A DNA stretch of 64,000 nucleotides from Chamaesiphon minutus PCC 6605. Its GTDB lineage: Bacteria; Cyanobacteriota; Cyanobacteriia; Cyanobacteriales; Chamaesiphonaceae. The position numbers and the translations under genes are program-made. Within the stretch, counting starts at the first letter, position 1. Every line of letters starts with the position of its first letter. The notes beneath the pieces are model-generated. The model worked only from the letters and a program-made list of their open reading frames with translations. It made no database searches and had not been told where the DNA came from. Shown in pieces: positions 44,942-55,139 of this stretch. The stretch is taken from NCBI RefSeq assembly GCF_000317145.1, contig NC_019697.1:6127889-6191888 (forward strand). Direction: 5' to 3'.

Positions 44942-46372
44942 ATGAATCCATTGCTCGCGCTTGACTACGAATTAGCGATCGCATCGCTGGGTAACGACTA
45001 CTATGATGATGTAGTGGCAGCAGAATTTCCCCAACAGATTTTGCGCTTTCGGAATGATGACTTGTTAGTTAAGCTAGGACTAGATCCCAGTCAAGTTAGT
45101 GACGAGGATTTTGGAGAAGCTTTTGGTAAATTTGCCAACCCATCGCATCCATTTTTGGCGTTGCGCTATCACGGCTATCAATTTGGTGAATATAATCCGG
45201 GTTTAGGCGACGGACGTGGATTTCTGTACGGACAGGTGCGAGGTGTCGATGGCGAACTTTATGATTTTGGCACCAAGGGTTCGGGGCGAACGCCCTATTC
45301 GCGCGGTGGCGATGGGATGCTGACGCTCAAGGGTGGCGTGCGCGAGGTGTTGGCGGCGGAAGCTTTACATCAGATGGGCGTGAGGACTTCGCGCTGTTTG
45401 AGCATGGTAGAGACGGGTTTGGACTTATGGCGGGGAGACGAACCATCGCCGACGCGTTCTTCGGTAATGGTACGGTTTAGTCGATCGCATATTCGGTTTG
45501 GTACTTTCGAGCGATTGAACTATATCAAACGTCCAGATTTAATTCAAAAGTTATTAGACCATGTAATTGCATATTATTACGGTCATCTCAATCAAACTGA
45601 AAGTGCCGAACGTTATGTCCAATTTTACACTGAATTAGTTCAAAGAATTGCCGAATTAGCCGCGCAATGGATGTCGGTAGGTTTTTGTCATGCGGTGTTA
45701 AATACAGATAATATGTCGATTACTGGCGAGAGCTTCGACTATGGCCCTTTTGCATTTTTGCCTACTTATAATCCTGAATTTACTGCTGCCTATTTCGACC
45801 ATTATGGCCGTTACAGCTACGGTAATCAACCTGGTATATGCAAGCTCAATTTAGAGCTATTTCAAAAGCCTTTGAGCGCAGTTATAGCCGCCACAGAAAT
45901 GACAACAGCTCTAGCTAAATTTGAAGGCTATTATTTTCCGCATTACAAACAGCTCATGCTGCGAAAGCTTGGTTTTGAGAGCGAAACTACGCCAGTTCTC
46001 GATGAGTTATTAATTACTACGCTGCAACTATTAGCCGATACCCAAGTCGGCTATCATCAATTTTTCTTCGATCTGAGCCAAGCATTTAAACTCAGATGGA
46101 AACAAGATCTTAATTCGGTCTTGAATGAGACGGCATTAATGCCAGAAGTAGTTGGTAATTCTGGATATCAAAAATGGTTGCAGCTCTACCATCAAGCATT
46201 AAGCGATGTTCCCGAATCAGGGTTTGACTCGATCGAGCATCTTCTCGATCGAGTCAATCCACAAACGATCTTATTACGTCCGCAAATCGAAGCAATTTGG
46301 GAGCCGATCGCACAAGAAAATAATTGGCAGCCTTTTGATGAGTTATTATCCAAAATTCGATCGGGTAAATAA
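44942..46372 (+). CDS. selO: SelO/YdiU-family protein adenylyltransferase
   Basis: The 476-aa pseudokinase-fold protein transfers AMP to protein hydroxyls in characterised relatives. Motifs visible are [19 protein letters not shown]-like glycine loop residues near 80-95, [19 protein letters not shown] near 108, [15 protein letters not shown] near 175 and [13 protein letters not shown] near 250 with the metal-binding Asn and Asp, then DYGPFAFL. Length is as usual for the family. The selenocysteine of eukaryotic SelO is not expected here. The SDR gene follows 51 bases downstream. Confidence 0.92.
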   Translation: MNPLLALDYELAIASLGNDYYDDVVAAEFPQQILRFRNDDLLVKLGLDPSQVSDEDFGEAFGKFANPSHPFLALRYHGYQFGEYNPGLGDGRGFLYGQVRGVDGELYDFGTKGSGRTPYSRGGDGMLTLKGGVREVLAAEALHQMGVRTSRCLSMVETGLDLWRGDEPSPTRSSVMVRFSRSHIRFGTFERLNYIKRPDLIQKLLDHVIAYYYGHLNQTESAERYVQFYTELVQRIAELAAQWMSVGFCHAVLNTDNMSITGESFDYGPFAFLPTYNPEFTAAYFDHYGRYSYGNQPGICKLNLELFQKPLSAVIAATEMTTALAKFEGYYFPHYKQLMLRKLGFESETTPVLDELLITTLQLLADTQVGYHQFFFDLSQAFKLRWKQDLNSVLNETALMPEVVGNSGYQKWLQLYHQALSDVPESGFDSIEHLLDRVNPQTILLRPQIEAIWEPIAQENNWQPFDELLSKIRSGK

Positions 46373-46423
46373 TTACTATGTTGATTATGTTTATTTAACT
46401 ACAGAGGCGCAGAGAAATTATAG

Positions 46424-47191
46424 ATGGTAAATACAGCTTCGCCCGATCGCTTTTTAAAAACCGCATTAATTGTCGGTGGCGGACAGGGAATTGGATTGGG
46501 ATTCGTGCGCAGGTTACTCGCAAATAACGATCTAGAACGCGTTTATGCTACTTATCGACGGTTAGAATCGGCGACAGAATTACTCGCGATTGCCGATTCG
46601 AGGTTAGAGTGTTTTCAGATGGATCTTACCGATGAGTCGCAAATAGCGGCGGTAGTTCACAAGATTCAAGCTGAGACAACTACACTTTACTACGTTATTA
46701 ACTGTGTGGGTGTCTTGCACGAAGGCGAGCTACAACCAGAAAAAAGTTTGCGCCAAATCGACAGCGATCGATTATTGCGTTATTTTCAAGTTAATAGTGT
46801 CGGTGCGATGTTATTGTTCAAGCAAGTGCAGCCATTACTCAAGCATCAAAATCGATCGATCCTCGCGACAATTTCGGCAAAAGTTGGCAGTATCGGCGAC
46901 AATCAGCTCGGTGGCTGGTATGGTTATCGCGCTTCTAAAGCTGCCTTAAATATGTTTATCCGCACTACTGCGATCGAGTATAAACGCACTTGTCCGCAAG
47001 CAATTTTAGTCGCGCTCCATCCCGGTACGACAGATACCCGATTATCGCTGCCGTTTCAACGTAATGTCCCACCAGAAAAATTATTTTCAGTCGATCGCAC
47101 GGTGGCACAATTATTAACTGTAATTGATGGTTTAGATCCTAATGATAGTGGCGAATTCTTCTCCTGGGATGGCAGCCGATTACCGTGGTAA
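46424..47191 (+). CDS. short-chain dehydrogenase/reductase (C-factor-like)
   Basis: The 255-aa Rossmann protein has the cofactor loop IVGGGQGIGLGFVRRLL near residue 17, NCVGVL near 90 and the active-site pair in YGYRASKAALNMF near 170. The end is HPGTTDTRLSLPFQ. It resembles CsgA/C-factor-like SDRs. Substrate unknown. It lies just downstream of selO on the same strand and may be co-transcribed. Confidence 0.87.
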   Translation: MVNTASPDRFLKTALIVGGGQGIGLGFVRRLLANNDLERVYATYRRLESATELLAIADSRLECFQMDLTDESQIAAVVHKIQAETTTLYYVINCVGVLHEGELQPEKSLRQIDSDRLLRYFQVNSVGAMLLFKQVQPLLKHQNRSILATISAKVGSIGDNQLGGWYGYRASKAALNMFIRTTAIEYKRTCPQAILVALHPGTTDTRLSLPFQRNVPPEKLFSVDRTVAQLLTVIDGLDPNDSGEFFSWDGSRLPW

Positions 47192-47352
47192 CAATTCAAT
47201 TAATTGATAATTGATAATTGGGTTGATAGTGTGAGTAGAGGGTAGAGAGTAGGTATGGGTAAAATAATTTTAGCATTTTTACTCCATCCTTCTACCCTCT
47301 ACCCTCTACTCTCTAACTTCACTAATAACTCCTAACTAGCAACTTGAGTTAT

Positions 47353-49809
47353 TTAGTCACCGAGAGTATGATATATTCCCCAGATTGCCATGGCGCGGAG
47401 ATAGTGACTGGCGCGAAAAGTGCCAGCGGAGGTAATCGCTTCGGGGGTTCTAAATTGCAACCCGTTACTATATACCTGCTCGACAATTGTCTCGGCTAAT
47501 TTTAATGCTTCCTCTTGCATTCCCATTTGGACTAAAAATGCGGCAATGCCGAAGTTAATTCCCGTCCATACTTCGAGGGGGTGGGTGTCTTTAGGATTCG
47601 ATGGCGATCCGTCGATTTTGACGCCGTTAGCGGCTCCAAATTTACCGCCTTGGAAGTTGAGGAAACAGGATTGATAGACGGTTTGGAGGGCAGTTTTGGC
47701 GCAATCTGGGGGCACGATGTCATCTAGTTCTAAGAGCTGGGTGTAGAATTGACCGCATAATTGATCTGCCATCACTACTTCGGAGCCGCTTCCGGTATCG
47801 ATGCGGTAGTAACTGCCATTCCAGAGTTGTTGTTGATAGATAGGTTTGCCGGAATCTAACCAAGCCTGATATTGAGGAATGACTTCGGCGGGTTTAGGTG
47901 TTAGTTCGCCGTGGTATTGTTGAGTGAGAATATTACCGATCGAGATTGCTGCTTCTAATGCTGCCAACCACAATCCGCCACAATAAGCACTAATGCCTTG
48001 CAGTCGCCAATCATCGAAGGTTTGATCGGGTGCGCCGGAGTTTTCGATGATGCCATCGTTATCGAGGTCGAATTGTTTGAGGTAGGCTAAAGTATCGACA
48101 ATTGCCGTCCAACATTCGGCAAGAAATTCCAGATCTTTTTTGCCTGTAAATATATAGGCGCGATAAACTTGCAGGACAAAATCACTACCCAAATCTTTCC
48201 AGAGATTGCAATCTTGATAGCAGGTATAGTTAGTTTTTTCCCACGGATGTTCGTTGGGTGCGCCCAGATCGTGGGGGGTAGCATGGAGCGTTTTGCGGGG
48301 TGCCATCATCGCATCACGATCGACATTTTGGGGTCGATCTTCATAGCCAAATGCGGTTTGGACATAGTAACCGATGAGGCGTTTATTAGTATCTTCAGTA
48401 TCGATCGCTCTAGCGAAGGCAATTAGAATTGACTTTTCTAATTTCGGCCAGAGTAAGAGTACGGAAAAGGAGCCATATAGACGAACATCTAAACTTTCAT
48501 ACCAGCGGTAATCTAAACATTCTAATACCCCAAATTGTCCGACCGGATCGCGATCGTCAGCAGCAGACCATATTGTTCCGCCATCGGTAAGTAAATATAA
48601 CTCGTTAAACAAGGCCATCTTGAACCAATCTGGCAAATCGGATCGATCGAGAATTGGTTGTTGCCAGTTAATTATTTGTTCTTGCCAAGTATCGGAATGC
48701 TTCAGAGCGGTACGTACCATCGCCCAACTATTTTCACCCGATCGACCGAAGAAATCTGTATAACGGCGATAATAATTTATCCCTTTACCAAATTCCGTAA
48801 CTGGAAAATCCCAAGCGAGAATAAACGGAATCTTTTTAGTTTGTCCGGGTTTGACTGTAAATCGAATTGTAATTGCTGTGGCAATTCTTTCTCTCTGTTT
48901 TGCCTCACTTTCATCATCGATATCTGGCAGCGAACCATCGGCGGCAAAACTATCCCAAATCTCGCCACCATTCCCGATCGGATTCCAGCGCGAATGATAA
49001 AATACTTCGAGACTGGGATTGGCAATACTCGCGATCGACCATTGTCCTTCACCCTCACTCGGTATGTCGGATTTGTGTGCTTTATCGAGCAAACAACCGA
49101 CACGATAATTATCGACAATCCACTGATTGAAATTCCCCTCACTTTCGCCGATGCGAGGTTGGTAATCATAGACGGGACTACCATCATCGCGAATTTCTAC
49201 CTTACTCGATGGACTGGTATTTGCAAACCAACCGACAGTATTTTCCCATGTCAGCATAATGCTCAAGGTAATTGGTTTGTCTGTCGGATTATGAGCAGTC
49301 CATTCAAATACCGCGATCGGATAAGAAGTCTCCTGATAATTATCCGCCCAAATCGGCGAAAACTGTTCGCAAGTTAATTGCGCCTGGAAGACATTTTCAT
49401 AACTGTACCAACTGCGGGGATATAAAGCCTGATAACTACCCGTTGATTGCCCTGTAGGCGTCGTCTGAGGGTACCATTGCCAACGATTTAAACTACCATC
49501 TCCCGGTGCTTGCGTAGACATTGCATAAGCTTGACTATCGCCATTAGCCAACTGCTCGAAGACACTAAACTGACAAGCCGAGAGGTTTTTAAAAACATGT
49601 TCGCCGCCGTCGATGTGCCACAGATTGAACTCACCGCGATGGGATCTGCCGATACATCCCGCACCAAATCCCCCTAGTGGCATCCCATGAAAAGGCCCAT
49701 CGTCTAGGTTACTCTCATAGCGTACTGTATAGGGTTTTTCCCAGTCTTGATGAAACTGACGTTGCCAAGTAGCAGTAGGAATCGACGGACGTGGTGAGGG
49801 TTCGAGCAT
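47353..49809 (-). CDS. GH116-family glucosylceramidase-like glycoside hydrolase
   Basis: The 818-aa protein (ATG 49809) resembles bile-acid beta-glucosidase GBA2 and bacterial GH116 enzymes. The N-terminal beta domain has GMPLGGFGAGCIGRSHRGEF near residue 45. The (alpha/alpha)6 C-terminal domain has FNELYLLTDGGTIW, YESLDVRLYGSFSVLLLWP and NSGAPDQTFDDWRLQG, the regions that hold the catalytic Glu and Asp in the family. LWNGSYYRIDTG and ADQLCGQFY follow. There is no signal peptide, so it acts inside the cell. It follows the phospholipase-D-like gene on the same strand. Confidence 0.9.
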   Translation of the reverse strand: MLEPSPRPSIPTATWQRQFHQDWEKPYTVRYESNLDDGPFHGMPLGGFGAGCIGRSHRGEFNLWHIDGGEHVFKNLSACQFSVFEQLANGDSQAYAMSTQAPGDGSLNRWQWYPQTTPTGQSTGSYQALYPRSWYSYENVFQAQLTCEQFSPIWADNYQETSYPIAVFEWTAHNPTDKPITLSIMLTWENTVGWFANTSPSSKVEIRDDGSPVYDYQPRIGESEGNFNQWIVDNYRVGCLLDKAHKSDIPSEGEGQWSIASIANPSLEVFYHSRWNPIGNGGEIWDSFAADGSLPDIDDESEAKQRERIATAITIRFTVKPGQTKKIPFILAWDFPVTEFGKGINYYRRYTDFFGRSGENSWAMVRTALKHSDTWQEQIINWQQPILDRSDLPDWFKMALFNELYLLTDGGTIWSAADDRDPVGQFGVLECLDYRWYESLDVRLYGSFSVLLLWPKLEKSILIAFARAIDTEDTNKRLIGYYVQTAFGYEDRPQNVDRDAMMAPRKTLHATPHDLGAPNEHPWEKTNYTCYQDCNLWKDLGSDFVLQVYRAYIFTGKKDLEFLAECWTAIVDTLAYLKQFDLDNDGIIENSGAPDQTFDDWRLQGISAYCGGLWLAALEAAISIGNILTQQYHGELTPKPAEVIPQYQAWLDSGKPIYQQQLWNGSYYRIDTGSGSEVVMADQLCGQFYTQLLELDDIVPPDCAKTALQTVYQSCFLNFQGGKFGAANGVKIDGSPSNPKDTHPLEVWTGINFGIAAFLVQMGMQEEALKLAETIVEQVYSNGLQFRTPEAITSAGTFRASHYLRAMAIWGIYHTLGD

Positions 49810-49870
49810 ATACAAGCGGCTGTTGGGAAGATGCAACTCCCCATTGTAGACTGCCTGTGTCGATCGAATC

Positions 49871-51532
49871 TTAAGCTTCGCTCGAATCGAATAATTGGAT
49901 CAGTTTATCGATGAGTTCGGGACTATCGGTTTTAATGCCGACCTCTCGCTCGCTAGATTTAGTATCGGAAGTCAGGTAATTATGACTTCCTACCATAGCA
50001 AATTGTCGATCGCAAACTAAGAATTTTTCGTGGGTACCTAAAATTTTTAATTTCAAAAGCTGAGGATATTGAACTTGGAGTTCGTCGTACAGCCACGGAA
50101 CCGCATTATAAGCCCAGTCGCTCGATTTTAATAAATTTTCTTTAGATAATTGAGAGCGATCGTTATTCACATCTTTCAAATAACCCCAACCGATCTCAAC
50201 TGATACGCCTCTGTCTAAAGCAGCTTTAATCCGACTCTGAACCTCTCGATTGACAGCATGTTTTGTCAGCCAGGGACAAACTAAAATCAAACGTTCTTGC
50301 GACTGGTTTAAAGCATCTAAAAATATTTGACGACTCTCCACTCGGCCTGATACTAGCGTATATGAATAACTTTGTGGCAATACTTGTTTGATAATTTCAA
50401 ACTGCTCGGAGATAGATTGCCCAATCTCTTGCTGAATCAGTTTACTAATATTTCGATCGATAACTGCATCATGAATAATTTCGGCAATCTCATATTGAGT
50501 ATAGTCGTTAATCCGATTGCTCAATTTCAGATTGTAATCGTGAAGATCGCTGAGGCTGGTATCTAAATCGTTGACGCGATCGACGAGTTCGGCGGTAATA
50601 GTATTATTTGCTAATAACTGGATCTGCTGCTTGGTATCTTCGATCGATTCCTGGACATTCTGGCGATCGAGTTCTAGTTCTGTTAGCTTTAAACTATGGT
50701 CTGTTTTGGTTTGAGACAGTTCTTGAAAAATAGTCTCTACCTCTTTACCCATCTCGACCACAGCTCGATCGATGCGGTTAATTTCGACTAATTCTGGCCG
50801 ACTGGCAAACTCCTGTTCTAACTCTAAGAATCGCCAGCCAATTTGTTGAATCGAATCCTCAGCAACTCGGGAATTTGCTTCTAAAGATTGAATTTTTTGT
50901 TTAATTTCTGTAATTAAAGCCTGAGTATCTTGTGTCAATTCTGAATTTGCAAGCTTACCGATTAAGTTCTCCAGCAAAGCAATATTATTAGGCTCGGCAA
51001 TCGGAGAATGTGGATCGGGAGAAGCTTCTAAGAGTGTGACACGAGTCGAATCTCGATCTCGCTCGAACTCTTGCTGAAAAGTCGATAATTCTAAACTGAG
51101 TTGCTTGAGCGAATCTTTGGTAAAGTCGATTTCTTTTAAGAACGGAGATAAATTGTCATCTCGTCGCTCGAGTTCGACTAAAATAGTTTTTAACTGCTTT
51201 AGCTCCTCGCGATCTGCACTAATACCTTCAGATAATCGCTCTAAGTCTGACGCAGTAGGGGCTGGTGGCAAAGCTTGAACTGAATCGATCGCTGCTTGAG
51301 ACTGCTGGGAAATTGCCTTCAGTTCGGTAGTCAGTTGTTGCTCTAAATTTGCTAACTGACTATTGACTTTTACTAATTCTTTTTGTTTGTTGATGAGACT
51401 TAGAGACAGGGACAGTGTTAAAGGCGTGGCTGCATAAGCTACTTGCTGAGTAACAATAGCGGCAACAGTTCCTAAAAATGATAATCCGATCGCAGCAGAC
51501 TCTACACCATTAATCTTATTTTTAATATTCAC
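49871..51532 (-). CDS. coiled-coil membrane protein with a phospholipase-D-like domain
   Basis: The 553-aa protein starts (GTG 51532) with a hydrophobic region of about 15-50 (AIGLSFLGTVAAIVTQ). A long coiled coil runs through about 50-370. The C-terminal 160 residues form a PLD-like domain: RLILVCPWLTKHAVNREV near 405, ALDRGVSVEIGWG, and one HxK motif HEKFLVCDRQFAMVGSHN near 500 with the trailing Asp. Only one full HKD copy is visible, so activity would need a dimer, as in Nuc-type nucleases. It could cut DNA or lipid. The GH116 gene starts 61 bases later. Confidence 0.8.
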   Translation of the reverse strand: MNIKNKINGVESAAIGLSFLGTVAAIVTQQVAYAATPLTLSLSLSLINKQKELVKVNSQLANLEQQLTTELKAISQQSQAAIDSVQALPPAPTASDLERLSEGISADREELKQLKTILVELERRDDNLSPFLKEIDFTKDSLKQLSLELSTFQQEFERDRDSTRVTLLEASPDPHSPIAEPNNIALLENLIGKLANSELTQDTQALITEIKQKIQSLEANSRVAEDSIQQIGWRFLELEQEFASRPELVEINRIDRAVVEMGKEVETIFQELSQTKTDHSLKLTELELDRQNVQESIEDTKQQIQLLANNTITAELVDRVNDLDTSLSDLHDYNLKLSNRINDYTQYEIAEIIHDAVIDRNISKLIQQEIGQSISEQFEIIKQVLPQSYSYTLVSGRVESRQIFLDALNQSQERLILVCPWLTKHAVNREVQSRIKAALDRGVSVEIGWGYLKDVNNDRSQLSKENLLKSSDWAYNAVPWLYDELQVQYPQLLKLKILGTHEKFLVCDRQFAMVGSHNYLTSDTKSSEREVGIKTDSPELIDKLIQLFDSSEA

Positions 51533-51915
51533 AATATCCCAACACTTCGATACTCGATCGCAGCAATATAATGTATTCTTATTCGCTGCTGGAGATCGCT
51601 AATCGGGATGAAAAATGTAAATTATAAAGATTTTGGGATAATAATTGCCAGGAGACTGGAAGTCTCGGCTTGCGATCCAAAGTCCGCCTGTCTTGACTGA
51701 AACACATGCGGAGGAAACCTCCGCGTGATTTCAGTCGCTGTCTTGAAAAGGTGTTCCGCGTGTAGATCCAGGGTAACCTCAGATCTATGCTTGTACTAGT
51801 ACGAGACGGCAGAAACGCGGGGAGCGGGAAAAGAAATGGTTGGTTAATTTCTGCCGCATAGTACTAGTTACCACCACTCCATTTTTAAACCGACAAACAT
51901 TGAAGATTTCATTCG
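51533..51915. other. 383-bp intergenic region with palindromic repeats
   Basis: It contains GACTGGAAGTCTCGGC, AAGTCCGCCTGTCTTGACTG, the palindrome GCGGAGGAAACCTCCGC (51709-51725) and a GGGGAGC unit. These sit between two inverted copies of ACTAGTAC..GGCAGAAA / TTTCTGCCGCATAGTACTAG (about 51790-51868). No gene is seen. Confidence 0.55.
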
Positions 51916-52617
51916 CTACTTTGGATAATATCGATCGCGAATTCGATCTCGATATGCCACGATATTATTTAATCGTTGCGCCCGCTCTTTCAATGGCGAA
52001 TTGAAGGGCGAACCCAAAATATTTGCTAAGATCCCATAAGCAGAGGCATCTAGCGAAGTTGGTTTACCACCAAAGAAAAATTGCTTATCGCTCAGAAAGT
52101 CAGATAGTGCCAGCAGATCCGCAATTCCGATCGCATAAATTTCTTCACTACTATGTTTGCCCATCCCATGACATTCCAGCTTCTTACGAATATCCTTTTG
52201 CGCCAGATTGGGCACGATCGATTTAATTATCGGCGGTAAATCTTTAAAAAATACCTGCTTAGTAATTTCCCAATTCGCAGGTTCGATCCAGCGGTTGTGT
52301 ACGATCGCCCAATAGAGATTTTCTTCAATTAATCGGCGCATCGCTAGCGCAATCGCCCGCTCGGATGGGGTAAGATGTGCATCTAATCGATCTCCGTAAG
52401 TCTGCTTGAGATAATCGATAATAAAATTAGAATCACCGATCGTTTTATCGCCATCGACGATATAGGGCATTTTGCCTTTGGGTGCTTTGCCCATGTCGAT
52501 CCCGTAGACTGACTCAAACGGGAGTTCTACCATCCGCAAATAGGTTTCCAACTTCAGACAAAAGCTGCTGGCATTCGGTAGCCCAAACGCTGGGGCAAAT
52601 TGGTAAAGCTTAATCAT
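51916..52617 (-). CDS. glutathione S-transferase-fold protein (metaxin/Faxc-like)
   Basis: The 233-aa protein (ATG 52617) has an N-terminal thioredoxin-like domain. It begins IKLYQFAPAFGLPNASSFC, with GKMPYIVDGDKTIGDSNFIIDYL holding the cis-proline and the glutathione-contact acidic pair. A helical C-terminal domain follows (LTPSERAIALAMRRLIEENLYW, KPTSLDASAYGILANIL). The pattern matches metaxin/failed-axon-connections GSTs rather than classical detoxifying ones. A longer frame from 52692 is rejected because the ATG begins the first strand. Confidence 0.83.
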   Translation of the reverse strand: MIKLYQFAPAFGLPNASSFCLKLETYLRMVELPFESVYGIDMGKAPKGKMPYIVDGDKTIGDSNFIIDYLKQTYGDRLDAHLTPSERAIALAMRRLIEENLYWAIVHNRWIEPANWEITKQVFFKDLPPIIKSIVPNLAQKDIRKKLECHGMGKHSSEEIYAIGIADLLALSDFLSDKQFFFGGKPTSLDASAYGILANILGSPFNSPLKERAQRLNNIVAYRDRIRDRYYPK

Positions 52618-52732
52618 AATGATGATTTGAGAATTTGTTCGTGTCGCAGCGGCTGTGCCGACTCGACAATTATAGAACATAATAACTACCAAATACGATT
52701 ATCTTGACTACAACATCTAAGTTGCTACCTGA

Positions 52733-52945
52733 GAATGCCTACGATTGTGTCTTGTCTCGCTAAACCGTCGGGAAACAAAGGCGTGCGCGAGCCGCAAATC
52801 GTGGCTAGTGATGCGAAGTCCGCCTGTCTCGAAGCTTGCGCGCCGCCTAGCGGCGGTCGCTCGTAAATCGTCGGGAAACAAAGGCGTGCGCGAATCGCTA
52901 CGCGGACTAGAAAATTCAATCCGCCTACGCGGACTTTGCAACATG
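52733..52945. repeat. compound repeat with 'AAGTCCGCCT' units, copy 2
   Basis: A 25-base direct repeat beginning CGTCGGGAAACAAAGGCGTG occurs twice (about 52768 and 52870). TCGTGGCTAGTGATGCGAAG and paired CGCGGACT units surround them. The block shares its frame with 36652-36772. Confidence 0.75.
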
Positions 52946-52987
52946 AGGAGTGGTTTTAATCACTTTGAGTATGGGTAGCAACTTGGG

Positions 52988-54031
52988 TTAAAGAGAATTC
53001 CGCACCCGCTCCAACTGTTTTCTGACAGCCCCATTAGTCAATAACTCTTGCGCCAACTTCATCCCCGCAGCCATGTCACTAGCTGCGCCGCAATGCCACA
53101 GATAAAACCCCGCATTCCAGAGCACAGAATCGAGCAGATCTGAAGGTTTACCTGCCAACACCAGCTCAAATTCCGCCATCATTTCGGGGTTAGTGAGTAG
53201 GGGTGGATTGACATTGCTCAATCCATAGTCGTAATGATGCAAGAAAATCCGCTTTAACTCTTGCCCTGGTTGATGTACGCCAATAATGACCGCGCGATCG
53301 CGTGGCAAATCCGTACTGCCTTCTAACCCTTTAACTGTGGTGATTTTGTGCGGTGTATCGCGCAGCGTCGCGGCGACTAGTGCCGTCTGTTCGGTTGGCG
53401 GATGGACGTAACCAAAGATCGAATGTGCATCGCCAGCATACGGACACCACATTAACTCTAACGTAGCGATCGGCGGACGTTTGCCAATTTGATCGCGATA
53501 TTGCGTTAGTCCCGCCGCTGTGGGGAAATGAGTCGGCGTATAGATAAAGCCCAAACCCGTTGCCGCAAAGGTGTCCTGAACTCGATCGAGAGACATTTGC
53601 GTCCAATCTACTCCCCATTCCTGCCAAATATCGATCAGTGGAGTCCCATATTTAGTCGGCATCCAATCACCACCATGCAAGATCGTGGGAATGTCTACCG
53701 CCGTCAGAATCAGTGAGACTAGCGGCGCGAGTGGCATTGTGCGCGATCGACCATCATAAGGGATGCCAAAAATTACAGGCGATCGAGCATGACTGGCGAC
53801 TGGTTGTAATTGCGGGCCGATCTTAGCATAAGTATCAAGCATTCCCGCCAGCTCTGCCCCCGTCGGACGAACGATCCGATGCGCGATCAAAAATGCCCCA
53901 ATTTGGGCAGGGGTGGCTGTGGCTAGCAGCATCATCTCCATGGCTTCTGCGGCATCCTCACGAGTTAAATGTTTCCCGGTGTGAGGTCCACTACCAATTA
54001 TTTGGACGAATTTCCGAAATCGATCGCTCAT
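52988..54031 (-). CDS. anthranilate phosphoribosyltransferase-family protein (TrpD2-like)
   Basis: The 347-aa protein has the nucleoside-phosphorylase/TrpD fold. The N-terminal helical bundle is REDAAEAMEMMLLATATPAQIGAFLIA, and VIFGIPYDGRSRTMPLAPLVSLIL, LHGGDWMPTKYG and LGFIYTPTHFPTA follow. The PRPP-binding GTGGD of true TrpD is not conserved here. It is therefore a family member of unknown function, as in E. coli YbiB, rather than the tryptophan enzyme. It lies upstream of no trp gene. Confidence 0.85.
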   Translation of the reverse strand: MSDRFRKFVQIIGSGPHTGKHLTREDAAEAMEMMLLATATPAQIGAFLIAHRIVRPTGAELAGMLDTYAKIGPQLQPVASHARSPVIFGIPYDGRSRTMPLAPLVSLILTAVDIPTILHGGDWMPTKYGTPLIDIWQEWGVDWTQMSLDRVQDTFAATGLGFIYTPTHFPTAAGLTQYRDQIGKRPPIATLELMWCPYAGDAHSIFGYVHPPTEQTALVAATLRDTPHKITTVKGLEGSTDLPRDRAVIIGVHQPGQELKRIFLHHYDYGLSNVNPPLLTNPEMMAEFELVLAGKPSDLLDSVLWNAGFYLWHCGAASDMAAGMKLAQELLTNGAVRKQLERVRNSL

Positions 54032-54109
54032 CTGTTAGGGAGTTGGGAGTTGGGAGTTGGGAGTTGGGAGCGGGGGAGAGGGGGAGAGGGGGAGACTGGG
54101 AGGAGTTAA

Positions 54110-54207
54110 TCCTAAAGCCTAAAGCCTAAAGCCTAAAGCCTAAAGCCTAAAGCCTAAAGCCTAAAGCCTAAAGCCTAAAGCCTAAAGCCTAAAGCCTAAA
54201 GCCTATC
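54110..54207 (-). repeat. heptanucleotide array (CCTAAAG)
   Basis: Thirteen or so CCTAAAG units. The last ones supply the final codons and TAG stop of the LysR gene (AGG-CTT-TAG on the coding strand). Confidence 0.88.
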
Positions 54208-55122
54208 CTCTCTACCCTCTACCAACTGTTTGCTGACTAGATCGCAGAAAAATTTAATCGGGGGAATTTCAAGCCTGTCGCTACTAGTGACGAGGATGAC
54301 TTGACGGGAGAGTTCGACACCCATGTGGGGGATCGGTTCGAGCGATCGAGCTGCTAAAGTTGGATCGCTATAGATGTCTAACAGTGCCGATTTAGGCAAC
54401 AGTGCGATTAATTTACCTTGTCTGACGACGCCCCGAAAAGCATCTAGAGTATTTAATTCTAACACTGCCTGAAGGGTGCTTCCCTGCTTGCTAAATTGTT
54501 CTTGTACCAGCCGTTGCATTCCATAACCATCTTTGAATACTACCTGCGGATATTTGACCAATTCTGCCCAAGGAACCTGCTGGTAGTGGCACAAAGGATG
54601 TCTTGCAGACATTAGCACCTCGATCGGCTCTTGATAGAGATTTTGGACTACCAGATCGGAGCTGGCGGTAATCATCCGATTGTCCATAACGATCGCCACA
54701 TCTACCAATCCATCTTTGAGCACTTTTAAGGCGCGATCGCTACCTAGAGCCGTTACCCTAAGCTGCACCTGGGGATAACGATCGCAAAATAGTTGTAAAA
54801 TTGGCGGCAGCATGTGCGCGCAGACAGAGTGAATGGCAGGCACACTGAGTTCGGGTTGTTTGCCAGTCAATAAACTCTCGATCGATTGATGCGCCAGATC
54901 CCATTCATGACAAATTTTAACGGCATGAGGTAACAGCCGTTCGCCACCAACTGTTAATTTTGCCTGATGGTGACGGTGGAATAAAGCGATACCCAGATCT
55001 TCCTCTAGAGATTGGATTTGACGACTGATCGTCGATTGGGTGCGATCGCAATCCCGCGCAGCTTGTTGAAAACTGCCAGTTTTAGTAATAGCCAGAAAGG
55101 CTTGCAACTGTTCGATCCGCAT
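54196..55122 (-). CDS. LysR-family regulator, NtcB-like
   Basis: The 308-aa protein has the LysR helix-turn-helix (residues 1-60, MRIEQLQAFLAITKTGSFQQ, TQSTISRQIQSLEEDLG). The effector domain has VTALGSDRALKVLKDGLVDVA, VVFKDGYGMQRLV and NTLDAFRGVVRQGKLIALLP. These passages resemble NtcB, the cyanobacterial activator of nitrate-assimilation genes. No nitrate or nitrite gene is in the window, so the NtcB call is tentative. Its end is formed by the heptamer array. It follows cysQ on the same strand with 17 bases between. Confidence 0.82.
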   Translation of the reverse strand: MRIEQLQAFLAITKTGSFQQAARDCDRTQSTISRQIQSLEEDLGIALFHRHHQAKLTVGGERLLPHAVKICHEWDLAHQSIESLLTGKQPELSVPAIHSVCAHMLPPILQLFCDRYPQVQLRVTALGSDRALKVLKDGLVDVAIVMDNRMITASSDLVVQNLYQEPIEVLMSARHPLCHYQQVPWAELVKYPQVVFKDGYGMQRLVQEQFSKQGSTLQAVLELNTLDAFRGVVRQGKLIALLPKSALLDIYSDPTLAARSLEPIPHMGVELSRQVILVTSSDRLEIPPIKFFCDLVSKQLVEGREDRL

Positions 55123-55139
55123 CGTTATTCCTTATGGTG

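Noticed and set aside
48658-49377. 239-codon frame on the plus strand
   Set aside because: It lies wholly inside the GH116 gene on the opposite strand and has no family features. The GH116 frame has strong motifs throughout.
47353-51532. Phage-defence island around the PLD-like gene
   Set aside because: The PLD-like protein could be a nuclease, but the neighbours (GH116, GST, SDR) are metabolic and no other defence gene is near.
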